Origin: an uncultured Fimbriimonas sp.
GTDB taxonomy: Bacteria > Armatimonadota > Fimbriimonadia > Fimbriimonadales > Fimbriimonadaceae
Assembly (NCBI GenBank): GCA_945952345.1
Contig: CAMFIS010000002.1
Span: 20,718 to 84,717 of the forward strand
Length of the DNA stretch: 64,000 nucleotides
Direction of reading: 5' to 3'
The notes beneath the pieces are model-generated. The model was not told the origin of the DNA. It worked only from the letters and a program-made list of their open reading frames with translations, and did not search any database. Within the stretch, counting starts at the first letter, position 1. Each line of letters begins with the position of its first letter. Positions 48,402-57,801 of the stretch are shown in pieces. The position numbers were made by a program, and so were the translations under genes.

Positions 48402-50990
48402 CTATTCGCTAAACGACCATTTGCCCGAGCCGACTTCCTGAGTCTTTCCACTTGGCAGCGTCACTGTCGCCGACGTGTTCGCCGGGATCTCGACGTCCAA
48501 GTGGAAGCCTTTCGCATCCTTCTTCCAAGAAGATCGAATCCAGCCATAAGGCGAGAGGTGCGCGCCCTTTGCCCATGTCAGATCGCCGACCGGTTGAGGT
48601 CGAATCAGGATGTGCTTGAAAGCCTGCTCTTTCGGGTCGAGGCCGATGCCCGCGATCCATTGCATGAACCAGTTGCTGACGTCGCCGAACATGATGTGGT
48701 TCAGCGAATACTCGCCCTTCCAATCTTCCCAAAGCGTGGTCGCACCTTGCTCCATCCACCAGCCCCACCCGGGTTGGCCCTTGTGGTTCACGATCTTGTA
48801 CGCCACGTCGGTGCGGCCATTCTCGCTCAAGGTTCGAAGAATGAACTTCGCGCCGATGATGCCGGTATCGATGTGACCCTGCGTCTCGACATTCTTCACC
48901 AAGGCATCGAGCGCGGCTTGACGCTGGCTATGCGGAATGAGGTCGAAGTAAAGGAAGAGGGAGAGCGCGGTTTGCGTCGCTTCGTTTAGCTTGGCGGGGT
49001 CGACGAAGTGGCGATTGAATCCAGCTTTCACCTTCTCGGCCATCGCCTCGTACTTCTGGGCTTCGGCCGTCTCACCATTCAGCCGAGCCGCGCGGGCCGT
49101 GATCTTCGCGTCGACGATGAGCATGACGGTCGACGTCAGTTTGCTCGAGGTTTCCGTCTTCCACGGCAGCCAGTCGCCGAGGCTATCGAAGTCCACCACG
49201 TCGTCTTTGGCTTCGCCATAAAGGTGGTCGGTGTACCGCTTGAAGTGCTCGTAATTCGTAGCAAGAATTCGCTCGTCGCCAAGATAGTCGGCCATGTGGT
49301 CGGCGATGATGCCGAAGGCGCTATCCCACGAAGGATGCGTGGCACCGTTGCCCCAGCCGCCGCTGGGAATGATGAGGCTAAACCGTCCGTCCGGCTTCTG
49401 GTCGTCGGCGTAATCCTGCAGCCACTTGGTGTAAAACGAGCCGGAATCGAAGTTCATCAGACCCGCTTCGCATGCTAAGTGCGCGTCTCCAGTCCAGCCG
49501 TTCTTCTCGCGTTGCGGACAGTCGGTAGGAATGCTTTGCGCGTTGCTGAGATAGGAGTATCGGGTCGCGTGCTGAATCTTGTTGAACAGCTCGTTGGAGC
49601 ACTCGAACTCGCCAGCAGTTGAGATGTCCGTGTGGGCAAACCGGGCCTGAATCATGTCCGACGTCGGCTTGGCGGTAAGGCCGGTGACCTCGGCGTAGCG
49701 GAATCCGGAGTATGAGAACCGCTGCTCCCACTGCTCGGTGCCCTTGCCCTTCGCGATGTACACATCGGTCTGGAATGGCTGGGGTGGATTCGCCTTGTCC
49801 ATGAAGGTCTCGATCGCGGAGCGCTCGATCATGCCGCTCTTGTCGACATGCTCGCTGTAGCGCATGGTGATCTTCTGCCCTTTCGTGAAGTTGCCTTTCA
49901 GGAGCGCGTGGCCGGTGAGGTTCTGTCCAAAGTCGAGAACATAGACGCCCGGCTTGGGTTCCGAGATCGTGACCGGCTTGAAGGTTTGGGTGATCCGAAT
50001 CGGTGGGCAAGGAATCCCGCTGAGCGTCCCCTTCGGCGTCTTCATGATCTCGGCGGATTTCCAAGCCGAATCGTTAAAACCCGCCTTGTCCCAGCCGTCT
50101 TGCTCCAGGTTCGCGTCGTACACCTCCCCGGTGTAGATTCCGTTGAAGGTGATTGGTCCGGTCGCGACCTTCCAAGAAGTATCGGTCGAAACAGTCTCCA
50201 GTCGTCCGTCGTTTCCTTCGATCATCAGCACGGCGCGCACCTTGGGCCGATCACGCCAAGGCGCTTTTTCGAATCGCCAGGTGGCCAGGTCGTGGACGTC
50301 GTACCAGCCAGTTCCGAGCACAAACCCCACGCAGTTGGCGCCGGACTTCAGTTGCTTGGTTACATCGTAGCAATCGTAGAGGACACGCTTGTCGAAGTTG
50401 GTATAGCCGGCGTCTCGCTCGGTATCCGAGACTCGCTTGCCGTTCAAGTGGACGTCGGCATAGGCAAGTCCAGCCACATAAAGGTGAGCTCGCTTGACAC
50501 CACTTTCGACCTTAAATTCCTTGCGCAAGAACGGTGCGGGATTGGCTTTGGCGTCGCCGTTCAAGCCGATCCATTGGCTGTTGAGCCATTGGCTGGGATT
50601 GAGGATTCCCATGTGCCACGACTGCGGCTTGCTCCACTCGCTCGCCTTGCCGTCTTGGTCCCACACGCGCACCTTCCAGTAGTAGGTCGTCGCCGATTCC
50701 AACGCCTTGCCCGCGTAGGGAATCTGAATGCTCTTGTCGACCGCAACCTTGCCGCTATCCCACTGGTCGCCTTGGTCATGGCTAAGTGAATCCAAGGAAG
50801 TCGAGACCAGGATTTGGTAAGCCGATTGACGCCAATTCTGTCCACTCGACTCCGTGTTCCAACTCAGCCGAGGTGAAATGGTCTGTACCGCCGTAGGCGA
50901 GGCGAGGTATTCGCACTGGAGGCGGGTGACGTTGGCGGACGGACTCATGATGGCAACGATCGCGGCAAGAAGTGCGCTCATTGCCGACAA
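48402..50990 (-). CDS. Alpha-L-rhamnosidase (GH78)
   Basis: 862 residues with a short signal-like N-terminus (MSAMSALLAAIVAIMSPSAN). The multi-domain GH78 layout is: an N-terminal Ig-like module (LQCEYLASPTAVQTISPRLS with SYQILVSTSLDSL), the carbohydrate-binding beta-sandwich (LYVAGLAYADVHLNGKRV), then the (alpha/alpha)6 catalytic domain from about residue 440, with the acidic CPQREKNGWTGDAHLACEAG (Asp/Glu catalytic region) and GWWMEQGATTLWEDW. It removes terminal alpha-L-rhamnose from plant or microbial glycosides. Likely exported. Confidence 0.92.
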   Translation of the reverse strand: MSAMSALLAAIVAIMSPSANVTRLQCEYLASPTAVQTISPRLSWNTESSGQNWRQSAYQILVSTSLDSLSHDQGDQWDSGKVAVDKSIQIPYAGKALESATTYYWKVRVWDQDGKASEWSKPQSWHMGILNPSQWLNSQWIGLNGDAKANPAPFLRKEFKVESGVKRAHLYVAGLAYADVHLNGKRVSDTERDAGYTNFDKRVLYDCYDVTKQLKSGANCVGFVLGTGWYDVHDLATWRFEKAPWRDRPKVRAVLMIEGNDGRLETVSTDTSWKVATGPITFNGIYTGEVYDANLEQDGWDKAGFNDSAWKSAEIMKTPKGTLSGIPCPPIRITQTFKPVTISEPKPGVYVLDFGQNLTGHALLKGNFTKGQKITMRYSEHVDKSGMIERSAIETFMDKANPPQPFQTDVYIAKGKGTEQWEQRFSYSGFRYAEVTGLTAKPTSDMIQARFAHTDISTAGEFECSNELFNKIQHATRYSYLSNAQSIPTDCPQREKNGWTGDAHLACEAGLMNFDSGSFYTKWLQDYADDQKPDGRFSLIIPSGGWGNGATHPSWDSAFGIIADHMADYLGDERILATNYEHFKRYTDHLYGEAKDDVVDFDSLGDWLPWKTETSSKLTSTVMLIVDAKITARAARLNGETAEAQKYEAMAEKVKAGFNRHFVDPAKLNEATQTALSLFLYFDLIPHSQRQAALDALVKNVETQGHIDTGIIGAKFILRTLSENGRTDVAYKIVNHKGQPGWGWWMEQGATTLWEDWKGEYSLNHIMFGDVSNWFMQWIAGIGLDPKEQAFKHILIRPQPVGDLTWAKGAHLSPYGWIRSSWKKDAKGFHLDVEIPANTSATVTLPSGKTQEVGSGKWSFSE

Positions 50991-51026
50991 GGGTACCGGA
51001 TGTTACTTGCTGTCGAGACGATGAAA

Positions 51027-52085
51027 TTAAGTTGCAATAATTGTGCTTCCATCCACTTTATCGAGTCGAATTGGTTTGCAGCCAACTCGGTTGACGATTT
51101 CTTTTGAGAGTTGATCGGAGTGGGTGGTAACCCAGAGTTGTCCGAACTGGGCAGCGTGAGCCATGATTTCGGCCAGCGGCCCAAACAGGGCCGGATTAAG
51201 ACTCGTCTCAGGTTCATTAAAGGCAACGAACGGCGGCAAATGAACAGGAAAGCAGGCCGCAGCAAGGCATAGGAATTTAAGTGTTCCCTCGGATAGCTCG
51301 CGGGCCGTGATCTGTCTCTCGATGCCCTCCGTGATCATGGTCACGCTCGAAGGATTCGCCGAGAACATTGAGCCGGGAAATGACTCAGCAAGGATTTTCT
51401 GGAGCGCTTCGAACTCACCCCTCCTCTGAATAACATACAGGGCCGGTCCAAGATTCGACCCGTCTTCCTGGAGAAAGGGGGCAAATGTTGGCATCGCCGC
51501 CCTTCGGACTGGCGAGTCGGAGTCGGTTCGGAAGCTGTGATAGAACATCCATCGACGAACAATTTCGCGGAAATGAAATAAGTACGAGTACTTCTCCGGG
51601 TCCTGCAGATTTGCGAAAATGGATTCGGAATCCACCAAGTTGGTAATCATTTCCCAGGGACCCTCGATCCCGCGAATATTGGCGACCGTCGATTTGCGAT
51701 CCACCAGCGCGCGCCCACGCACCTTAAGCGTTTCCGACTTGATTTGCGGGTCCATTGGGAAAAGCGGAAACTCGGAGAATGGTCTCAATCCAAGCTCAAG
51801 CTGATATTGGAAAGGCTCAACGGTGATTCCTAGGGTCATGCGAACGGCCTTCTTTTGTCGAGGCCCTGCCCACAGCACCGACTCCATGCCGCCTTCGTCG
51901 GCGATTGCCCGAGCGAGCCTGCCTTCCACCGCTTCTTTGATGAGGCGAATCGCGTTAAATAGGTTGCTTTTCCCGGATCCGTTGGGTCCCGTGATAAGGT
52001 TGACGCTATCGAGATCGATCCAGATATTCTCAAGTGATCGATAACCCGATACCTGCAGTGAGCTAACCTGCCCCGCCATGATCAT
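51027..52085 (-). CDS. RecF/OLD-like AAA ATPase
   Basis: 352 residues from the ATG at 52085; the frame is open much further upstream (to 52643), but that part is antisense to another gene. Walker A GPNGSGKSN (about residues 31-39), preceded by VSGYRSLENIWIDLDSVNLI as in RecF/SMC-like ATPases, an ABC-type signature ELSEGTLKFLCLAAA, Walker B FVAFNEPETSLNP and switch VTTHSDQ. The NEPE form of Walker B is usual in one RecF-like ATPase family of unknown function. No nuclease (TOPRIM) domain is attached and no partner gene is adjacent. It interrupts a set of carbohydrate genes. Confidence 0.85.
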   Translation of the reverse strand: MIMAGQVSSLQVSGYRSLENIWIDLDSVNLITGPNGSGKSNLFNAIRLIKEAVEGRLARAIADEGGMESVLWAGPRQKKAVRMTLGITVEPFQYQLELGLRPFSEFPLFPMDPQIKSETLKVRGRALVDRKSTVANIRGIEGPWEMITNLVDSESIFANLQDPEKYSYLFHFREIVRRWMFYHSFRTDSDSPVRRAAMPTFAPFLQEDGSNLGPALYVIQRRGEFEALQKILAESFPGSMFSANPSSVTMITEGIERQITARELSEGTLKFLCLAAACFPVHLPPFVAFNEPETSLNPALFGPLAEIMAHAAQFGQLWVTTHSDQLSKEIVNRVGCKPIRLDKVDGSTIIAT

Positions 52086-52204
52086 CACTTTACCGAGTGA
52101 TATCGGAAAGATGATGAAAGTGAAGGGCAAGAATTGATTCTGTGCACCATACCTGGGGGTTCTGCGGACGCTCGATTCGCGCGCAGTTGGCGCAATTCTG
52201 GATG

Positions 52205-53689
52205 TTACTTGGTGTCGCGCACGATCCCGGCCAGTGCGACCGCGCGATGGGCGTCGTTGGGAATGGACCGCGCCATCGCCCGAGCTTTTACGAAGAGCCC
52301 CAGCCGAGCCAAGGCGATCGCTCCGCGATGGAGGTTTGGCGACTTTCGATCTCGACGAAATGGCTTGCCCGAGCCTTCGCCCAGGGTGGGAATCTCGATA
52401 ATCGTCGGGCCCTTGGTCAGGACGGCAACGCCGCTTTCGATGACTGCCGCTCCCATTTCCGGACTTCCCGTTGCCGCAAGCGCGCGGCCAATTCGAGTGA
52501 GGCTCTCCATCTCCTGACTCGCCACATCGTTGCTGGGATACAGGGACGCAAGGTACCGGCGACTGCCGCTCAAGAGCACGATCTGAGCCGAAGTCTTGTC
52601 GCCGAGGGTCAAGAGCTTTTCTCCCACGAGCACGGCGATCCAACCATTTGGATCGACTTTCAGCGTCAGTTTTGCATTGGTAGATTTGAGCACTTTGATG
52701 GCTCCGGCCTTGTCACCGGCGGCAAGCCGATTATCGGCCTCTGCAAGTTCGGCGTAACCCGTCGTGAGACCAGCTGGATCCGGCGCGGCTGGAGCCGAAG
52801 TCTGGGCACCAGAAACCGCGTTCATGCGCTGCAACACTTCGCCGAGTTTGTTTGGCATGCCGAACTCCCGCTTGGACTGCTCGACCATCATGTGCGCCCG
52901 AAGAACTTCGATCGAATCCCCGGTCAGGGTTTTGTCGAGGGTAATGGATTTGTTCAAAACTGCAAGTCCACGATCACGCCGATCCATGTTCTTGAACAAG
53001 AACGCCGACTGAGCGAGGAGTGCGGTGCGCAGCTGCACGGACTCCAGCTTCTCCATCAGCTCGACCGCCTTTTCCAGCGCGCTGCTGGCCTCCTTGTTTG
53101 CGCCCAGTCCCATCAGGTCTTGAGCTGCCATCGCGTATCGTTCCCCTCGGACCTCAGGCTTTGGTTCCTCTTCGATCTTGGGAAGCGACGCGACGATTTT
53201 GTCGCGGCGATCGGTTCGGGCTTTTCGCTCGGCATCCGTAAAGGCGAGGATTTCGAATGCCTCGGGAAAGTCTTTTCGAATCTGCAAGCCTAGCTCGTGG
53301 CGAAACGACTTGCCGAGCGGCGAATCGCCAAAGCTGTCGGCCGCTTTCTTCGCATCTTCCAGGCTGCCGGCGCGCATGAACTCGATTCCAAACGCGACCG
53401 GAATGGTGGCGAAATCACCTTCATCGAGCAGCGTGTATTCGTCGATCCCGCCACCAGTCCTCACCTTTTCGATATCTGCCCAACCTACGCGTAAGTCCTT
53501 GAGAGCGGCGGCTTTGTCTCCAAGCTTATTTTCAGACTGCCCGATGGTGAGGTACGCCGCTACCCGGCCATGACCAGGTAGCAGCTTTTGGGCGATTGCC
53601 TTGGCTTCCGCTAGGGTCTTATTTTTTGCTTCGCGGGAAATGGCTTGATGTCCAGCGACAACGATGGCAACGACCCCGAAGAGACCCAT
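52205..53689 (-). CDS. Hypothetical TPR-like helical repeat protein
   Basis: 494 residues. A short N-terminal hydrophobic stretch (MGLFGVVAIVVAGHQAIS) may be a signal or anchor. The remainder is all-helical with TPR/SEL-like spacing, for example RVAAYLTIGQSENKLGDKAA, AGSLEDAKKAADSF and LMGLGANKEASSALEKAVEL. A proline/alanine linker (SAPAAPDPAGL) separates two helical halves around residue 310. Such proteins are scaffolds; no partner is evident. It stands between the ATPase and the fucosidase genes. Confidence 0.65.
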   Translation of the reverse strand: MGLFGVVAIVVAGHQAISREAKNKTLAEAKAIAQKLLPGHGRVAAYLTIGQSENKLGDKAAALKDLRVGWADIEKVRTGGGIDEYTLLDEGDFATIPVAFGIEFMRAGSLEDAKKAADSFGDSPLGKSFRHELGLQIRKDFPEAFEILAFTDAERKARTDRRDKIVASLPKIEEEPKPEVRGERYAMAAQDLMGLGANKEASSALEKAVELMEKLESVQLRTALLAQSAFLFKNMDRRDRGLAVLNKSITLDKTLTGDSIEVLRAHMMVEQSKREFGMPNKLGEVLQRMNAVSGAQTSAPAAPDPAGLTTGYAELAEADNRLAAGDKAGAIKVLKSTNAKLTLKVDPNGWIAVLVGEKLLTLGDKTSAQIVLLSGSRRYLASLYPSNDVASQEMESLTRIGRALAATGSPEMGAAVIESGVAVLTKGPTIIEIPTLGEGSGKPFRRDRKSPNLHRGAIALARLGLFVKARAMARSIPNDAHRAVALAGIVRDTK

Positions 53690-53742
53690 AACGTATCAAT
53701 TGTATTCGAATATATGAAGCGAAGAAGACTTCGCCGCAATGG

Positions 53743-55479
53743 CTACTGACCCGCCGACCGAATGTGGATCGTCTTCAGATTGATCGGCGCCCAACCCTTC
53801 GCCACGGCGTGAACCGAGATCGTTGCCTTGCCAGCCTCTTTCACTTCGATCGTCCCCAGTTGCGTGCGTTGGAACTTCTGGTAGCTGCCCGTGTTCGGAG
53901 CCGTGATGGTTCGCGTCGCTCCACCATAATCAACCGTGAACGAACCTGTTCCCAGTGAAGCGATGTCGGCATAGACCTTATAAGTCCCAGGCTTCACCAT
54001 TCGGAAGGTCCACGATGCCCAATCGGAAGGATTGGTCCAGAATCCGATGTTGCCGTCGTTGCCGCCTTCGACCTGGATATCGTCCCCATGAAGCTCGGCG
54101 TCGTTGGGGTTCAGGTCCAGATCACCGTTATCCTTTTGGGTAACGGTGAACTCGGGCTGAACCACCTCGAGCGCGCCTTTCACCCGAAGCACCACCGTCG
54201 TCGAATACACATTCTGTGAACTCGAAGGAACCTCGATGATCACATTGTCGCCCGCGTTCCCTGCGTTCAATCGCTTTCCGCCCACGAGCATCGAAGCCGA
54301 CTCGACCTTATTCTTGAGACCAGGAACGACGAGTTTTCCGTCCATCGGCCAATCGAACACGTGCAGGTAAAGCGTCGCGCCGTTCTTGTCCACGGTCTTG
54401 GTGCACCGACCCCACGCCAGTTTCTTAAATGGACTTGCCGACGTGGCATAAATCGCCTTGCTGTTCTGCTTCATCCAGTCGCCAACAACCTTGAGTCGAT
54501 CTTGCGAGGGCCCAGGGATCTCACCCATGTTGGTCGGACCTACATTCAGCAGGTAGTTGCCGCCCTTCGATGCGATATCAATAAGATTGCGGATGATGGT
54601 CTCGGAGGATTTCCAGTTCTGGTCGTAACTCTTGTAACCCCATGTGTCGTTCATGGTCATGCAGGTTTCCCAGTCGCGGCCGCCCGGGTAACCGGTGGCG
54701 GGGATGAACTGCTCGGGAGTCTCGGTATCGCCCTTGTATCCACCACCCAGTCGGTTGTTGTGGATGATTCCGGGCTGAAGCTTGAGGGTGGCGATGAGGT
54801 CGTCGGCCATTCCTTTCGTAATTCCAACCGGGGTATCCCACCAAAGGCAGGCAACCGGACCGTAGTTGGTCAAAATTTCCTTCATTTGCGGCACGGCAAT
54901 ATTCTTCACATATTCGCTCATGTCGCCGTCTTGGCCCTTATCCCAATGTCCTCCCGCCGCCGCTCCGCCCGGGTGGTTCCAGTCTTGGGCCTGGGAATAG
55001 TAAAAGCCCAAGCGGATGCCGTTCTTCTTGCACGCCGCCGCCAACTCCTTCAGCGGATCTCGCTTGAAGGGCGTCGCGTTGTAAATATTCCAATCCGAGA
55101 CTTTGGAGTGGAACATCGCAAAGCCATCGTGGTGCTTGCTCGTGATGACGATGTACTTCATGCCCGCGTTCTTCGCGATCTGCACCCACTGCTCGGCGTT
55201 AAAGTTGGTGGGATTGAACTCCTTCGCGTAGGCTTGATAGTCGGCCATCGGAATCTTGCCGGTGTTCATGATCCACTCGCCGATGCCGCCAATGCGTTGG
55301 CCCTTGTATGTTCCGGCCGGAACCGAGTACACACCCCAATGGATGAACATGCCGAAGCGGGCTTCGCGGAACCACTTCATCCGCGCATCTCTTTGTGCCG
55401 GAGTTTCGTTGGCGTATGGGTCAGGGCTGGCTTGCAGAGCGGAAGCGTTCATGAGGGCGAGAGCGAGCAGCGAAGTCAC
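53743..55479 (-). CDS. Alpha-L-fucosidase (GH29) with C-terminal carbohydrate-binding domain
   Basis: 578 residues with a signal peptide (MTSLLALALMNASALQA). GH29 barrel: FREARFGMFIHWGVYSVPAG, KYIVITSKHHDGFAMFHSKV (His-His substrate ligands), KNGIRLGFYYSQAQDWNHP and the nucleophile Asp in VACLWWDTPVG. After the barrel (about residue 390) come a beta-sandwich and a C-terminal CBM-like module (WTNPSDWASWTFRMVKPGTY). It hydrolyses alpha-L-fucosides outside the cell or in the periplasm, in line with the GH78 gene nearby. Confidence 0.92.
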   Translation of the reverse strand: MTSLLALALMNASALQASPDPYANETPAQRDARMKWFREARFGMFIHWGVYSVPAGTYKGQRIGGIGEWIMNTGKIPMADYQAYAKEFNPTNFNAEQWVQIAKNAGMKYIVITSKHHDGFAMFHSKVSDWNIYNATPFKRDPLKELAAACKKNGIRLGFYYSQAQDWNHPGGAAAGGHWDKGQDGDMSEYVKNIAVPQMKEILTNYGPVACLWWDTPVGITKGMADDLIATLKLQPGIIHNNRLGGGYKGDTETPEQFIPATGYPGGRDWETCMTMNDTWGYKSYDQNWKSSETIIRNLIDIASKGGNYLLNVGPTNMGEIPGPSQDRLKVVGDWMKQNSKAIYATSASPFKKLAWGRCTKTVDKNGATLYLHVFDWPMDGKLVVPGLKNKVESASMLVGGKRLNAGNAGDNVIIEVPSSSQNVYSTTVVLRVKGALEVVQPEFTVTQKDNGDLDLNPNDAELHGDDIQVEGGNDGNIGFWTNPSDWASWTFRMVKPGTYKVYADIASLGTGSFTVDYGGATRTITAPNTGSYQKFQRTQLGTIEVKEAGKATISVHAVAKGWAPINLKTIHIRSAGQ

Positions 55480-55518
55480 AAGTTCAAAGCTACCACGCTC
55501 AGCCGAGAAAGGAAAGTC

Positions 55519-55965
55519 CTATTTCTTCGAACCTGTTTGTTTCATGCGCGATGCCACACGTTCCTGTATGTGCGCCGCCTGTTCTTCCAGCACCGTCACC
55601 GCCAGTCGTGTCTCATGGAACAGCAAATAACAGCCAGCGATGAGACTGCACACGCCCGCCATCCCCACCAAGAGCGCGACGAACTCCACCGCCGACACAA
55701 CCCAGCCGTGAACGTAGACAACCAATAGCGCACCAAACAGCGAGACCACCGCTGAGGAGGCGAATCCGCCGAGGGCCAGATAGAACAAACGCAGGGACTT
55801 CATGAGCACCACCGCCCGGGCCTGCACCACATTCAGTTCTTTGAGGTGCATCTGCTCTTGCTTCAAGTCGTCCTCTTCCTGCTGAGTCTCTCGATCCAAA
55901 ATCGAATTCAGGGCTCGAGCGCGATCCACCGATCGGCCCAGTCGATTGCTTGTGCTCATGACCAA
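55519..55965 (-). CDS. DUF2721 membrane protein, start missing
   Basis: The callable frame starts at TTG 55965 (148 residues) and shows STSNRLGRSVDRARALNSIL and two further membrane helices, as in DUF2721. The first helix of the family is encoded upstream, in frame: NPFAALTLIAAPAVLTNACS occupies the codons just before 55965. That frame runs back to a stop at 56062-56064 with no ATG, GTG or TTG; only ATC (56052) or ATT (56046) codons could start it. So either a rare start codon is used or the true 5' end was lost, perhaps in the same deletion that shortened the upstream sialidase-like gene. Confidence 0.7.
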   Translation of the reverse strand: MVMSTSNRLGRSVDRARALNSILDRETQQEEDDLKQEQMHLKELNVVQARAVVLMKSLRLFYLALGGFASSAVVSLFGALLVVYVHGWVVSAVEFVALLVGMAGVCSLIAGCYLLFHETRLAVTVLEEQAAHIQERVASRMKQTGSKK

Positions 55966-56067
55966 GACCGAGCATGCGTTCGTGAGTACCGCGGGGGCGG
56001 CGATAAGCGTGAGAGCGGCGAACGGATTAGAGGATGCAGCGGAAATGTCGATGCTGTAGGTTTACCC

Positions 56068-56358
56068 TTAGTTCTTGATGGGCAGGACCTGAATCCCACC
56101 ATTTCCAACCGCGATTCGCGGTCCACGCCGCATGCCCAGCATGAGCTTCTTGCCCGCATCGCCGACTTTGACCGGCGCGCCGAAGGACTTTCCGCCGTTC
56201 GCCGAGATCGACACATACAGCGTGTTCGCCACTCCATAGGCAACGTAAATGTGGCCATCGTTTTCGATCGCAACCTGCGGCTCCATGGCCCCGGGATCGG
56301 GAACTGTGATTCTGATTGGCCCGAGTTGGATGGCGGCGAACACGAGCGGGAAGAGCAT
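56068..56358 (-). pseudogene. Truncated exo-alpha-sialidase-like (BNR repeat) gene
   Basis: 96 residues from the ATG at 56358 (MLFPLVFAAIQLGPIRITV, a signal-like start). The text EPQVAIENDGHIYVAYGVAN with the BNR repeat VSISANGGKSFGAPVKVG is that of the first blade of a sialidase-type propeller, followed by GMRRGPRIAVGNGG, after which homologues of this type usually go on for well over 200 residues. Here a stop follows at once (56068) and the DUF2721 coding sequence begins within 20 bases in the same frame. Probably a remnant with its 3' part deleted. Confidence 0.6.
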
Positions 56359-56420
56359 GATGGGATTATAGGTCATCGAACCGGAAACCAAAACAATGGC
56401 GCGAAGAGTAATCTATCCAC

Positions 56421-57752
56421 ATGCTTTCGCTGCTTGTCGCTACCGCCTTGTTCCAGCAAAATCCAAACGCCGATGCCATTCTTGCGATGCGCAAAAAAGG
56501 TCTCACAGAACTGGGAGCATATTCCATGCTCGATGAACTGACGAGTAAGATCGGTGGCCGAGTAAGCGGGTCGCCCGAAGCTGCCAAGGCCGTTCTCTGG
56601 GTGGTCAAGAAGCTCGAGCAAATGGGAGCCGAGAACGTGCAACAAATGCCTTGCATGGTGCCGCACTGGGTTCGAGGAAAAGGCGAAAGAGCTACGCTAA
56701 ACACAGTTCACCCACTCTCGATTACGGCTCTCGGTGGCAGTGTGGGAACTCCGAAAGGCGGGATCGATGCCGAGCTCGTCGAGGTCCAGTCGCTCAAGGA
56801 AGCTGAGGAGTTGGGAGAGCGCGGCAAGGGCAAAATCGTTTTCTTCAACCGTCCATTCGACCCCACTCTTCCCCAGACGTTTGCCGCGTACGGCGGTGCA
56901 AACGATCAGCGCGTGGGCGGGGCTACGGCGGCGGCCAAGTCTGGAGCGGTAGCCGTTCTTGTTCGGTCGATGACCCTGGCCAAAGACGATGCCCCCCACA
57001 CCGGGGCCATGCGGTACGGAGATGGACCGAAGATTCCGGCGGCAGCCCTTGGAATTCAATCGGCGGAGATGCTGAGCGCAGCGATCAAGAAGGGCGGAGC
57101 CAAGGTCAAGTTGGTTCTCAATTGCCAGAATTTGCCGGACGTTCCATCGGCCAATGTTTTGGGCGAAATCAAGGGCAGCGAAAAGCCGGATGAGGTGATC
57201 GTCATGGGTGGCCACCTCGATAGCTGGGACACCGGCAAGGGTGCGCACGACGACGGGGCTGGCGTAACCCAAGCCATGGAAGCTCTTCGCCTCATGCGAG
57301 CGTTGAATCTTAAGCCAAAGCGAACGATTCGCGTGGTGGCTTGGATGAACGAAGAGAACGGGGGGCGCGGGGCCAAGGCCTACGCGGAATACGCCAAGAC
57401 CGCCAAAGAGAAGCACTTTGCGGCAATGGAATCCGACTCGGGCGGCTTCATGCCCCGAGCCTTTGGAATCTCGGAAGACAAGTTGGAAAAGGCTAAAGCG
57501 TGGCTGCCTCTTCTGCAAGATTTCGGAATTGAGAAGTTTGTGGCCGGTGGCGGAGATGCGGACAATGGACCGCTCGGAGCGGTTGGAGCCATCCTATGCG
57601 CCCTTCAGCCAGATAATCAGCGCTACTTCGATTACCACCACGCTCGAACCGACACGATCGATAAGGTCAATCCTCGCGAACTCGAAATGGGTGCGCTTGC
57701 GATGGCTTCGCTTGCGTGGCTGCTGTCCGAAGATGGCGATTCGCTGAAGTAA
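56421..57752 (+). CDS. M28 family zinc metallopeptidase
   Basis: 443 residues with a signal peptide (MLSLLVATALFQQ). A PA-like insert (about 130-240) precedes the M28 catalytic domain: GGHLDSWDTGKGAHDDGAGV holds the first zinc His and bridging Asp, AWMNEENGGRGAKAYAEYA the catalytic Glu and zinc Glu, AMESDSGGFMPRAFG the next Asp, and YFDYHHARTDTIDKVNP the final zinc His. An aminopeptidase or carboxypeptidase working outside the cytoplasm, recovering amino acids from peptides. Ends at a bidirectional terminator. Confidence 0.92.
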   Translation: MLSLLVATALFQQNPNADAILAMRKKGLTELGAYSMLDELTSKIGGRVSGSPEAAKAVLWVVKKLEQMGAENVQQMPCMVPHWVRGKGERATLNTVHPLSITALGGSVGTPKGGIDAELVEVQSLKEAEELGERGKGKIVFFNRPFDPTLPQTFAAYGGANDQRVGGATAAAKSGAVAVLVRSMTLAKDDAPHTGAMRYGDGPKIPAAALGIQSAEMLSAAIKKGGAKVKLVLNCQNLPDVPSANVLGEIKGSEKPDEVIVMGGHLDSWDTGKGAHDDGAGVTQAMEALRLMRALNLKPKRTIRVVAWMNEENGGRGAKAYAEYAKTAKEKHFAAMESDSGGFMPRAFGISEDKLEKAKAWLPLLQDFGIEKFVAGGGDADNGPLGAVGAILCALQPDNQRYFDYHHARTDTIDKVNPRELEMGALAMASLAWLLSEDGDSLK

Positions 57753-57761
57753 AGCCCGCCG

Positions 57762-57792
57762 CGGCCCCAAAGCATGATCTGGTTTGGGGCCG
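57762..57792. terminator. Bidirectional hairpin between convergent genes
   Basis: Perfect 10-bp arms CGGCCCCAAA (57762-57771) and TTTGGGGCCG (57783-57792) with an 11-base loop, placed between the stops of the M28 peptidase gene (57752) and the small membrane protein gene (57802, minus). The A/T-rich inner ends give short U runs only within the stem, so it is a plausible rather than a classical terminator. Confidence 0.7.
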
Positions 57793-57801
57793 AAGAATGG
57801 T

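Noticed and set aside
52086-52643. N-terminal extension of the RecF-like ATPase frame
   Set aside because: It overlaps the 3' part of the gene at 52205-53689 in another frame and reads as low-complexity Arg/Gly sequence; the ATPase fold begins at 52085.
54361-55728. 455-residue plus-strand ORF
   Set aside because: Antisense to the GH29 fucosidase gene, whose motifs are unambiguous. It is a shadow produced by GC-rich codon use.
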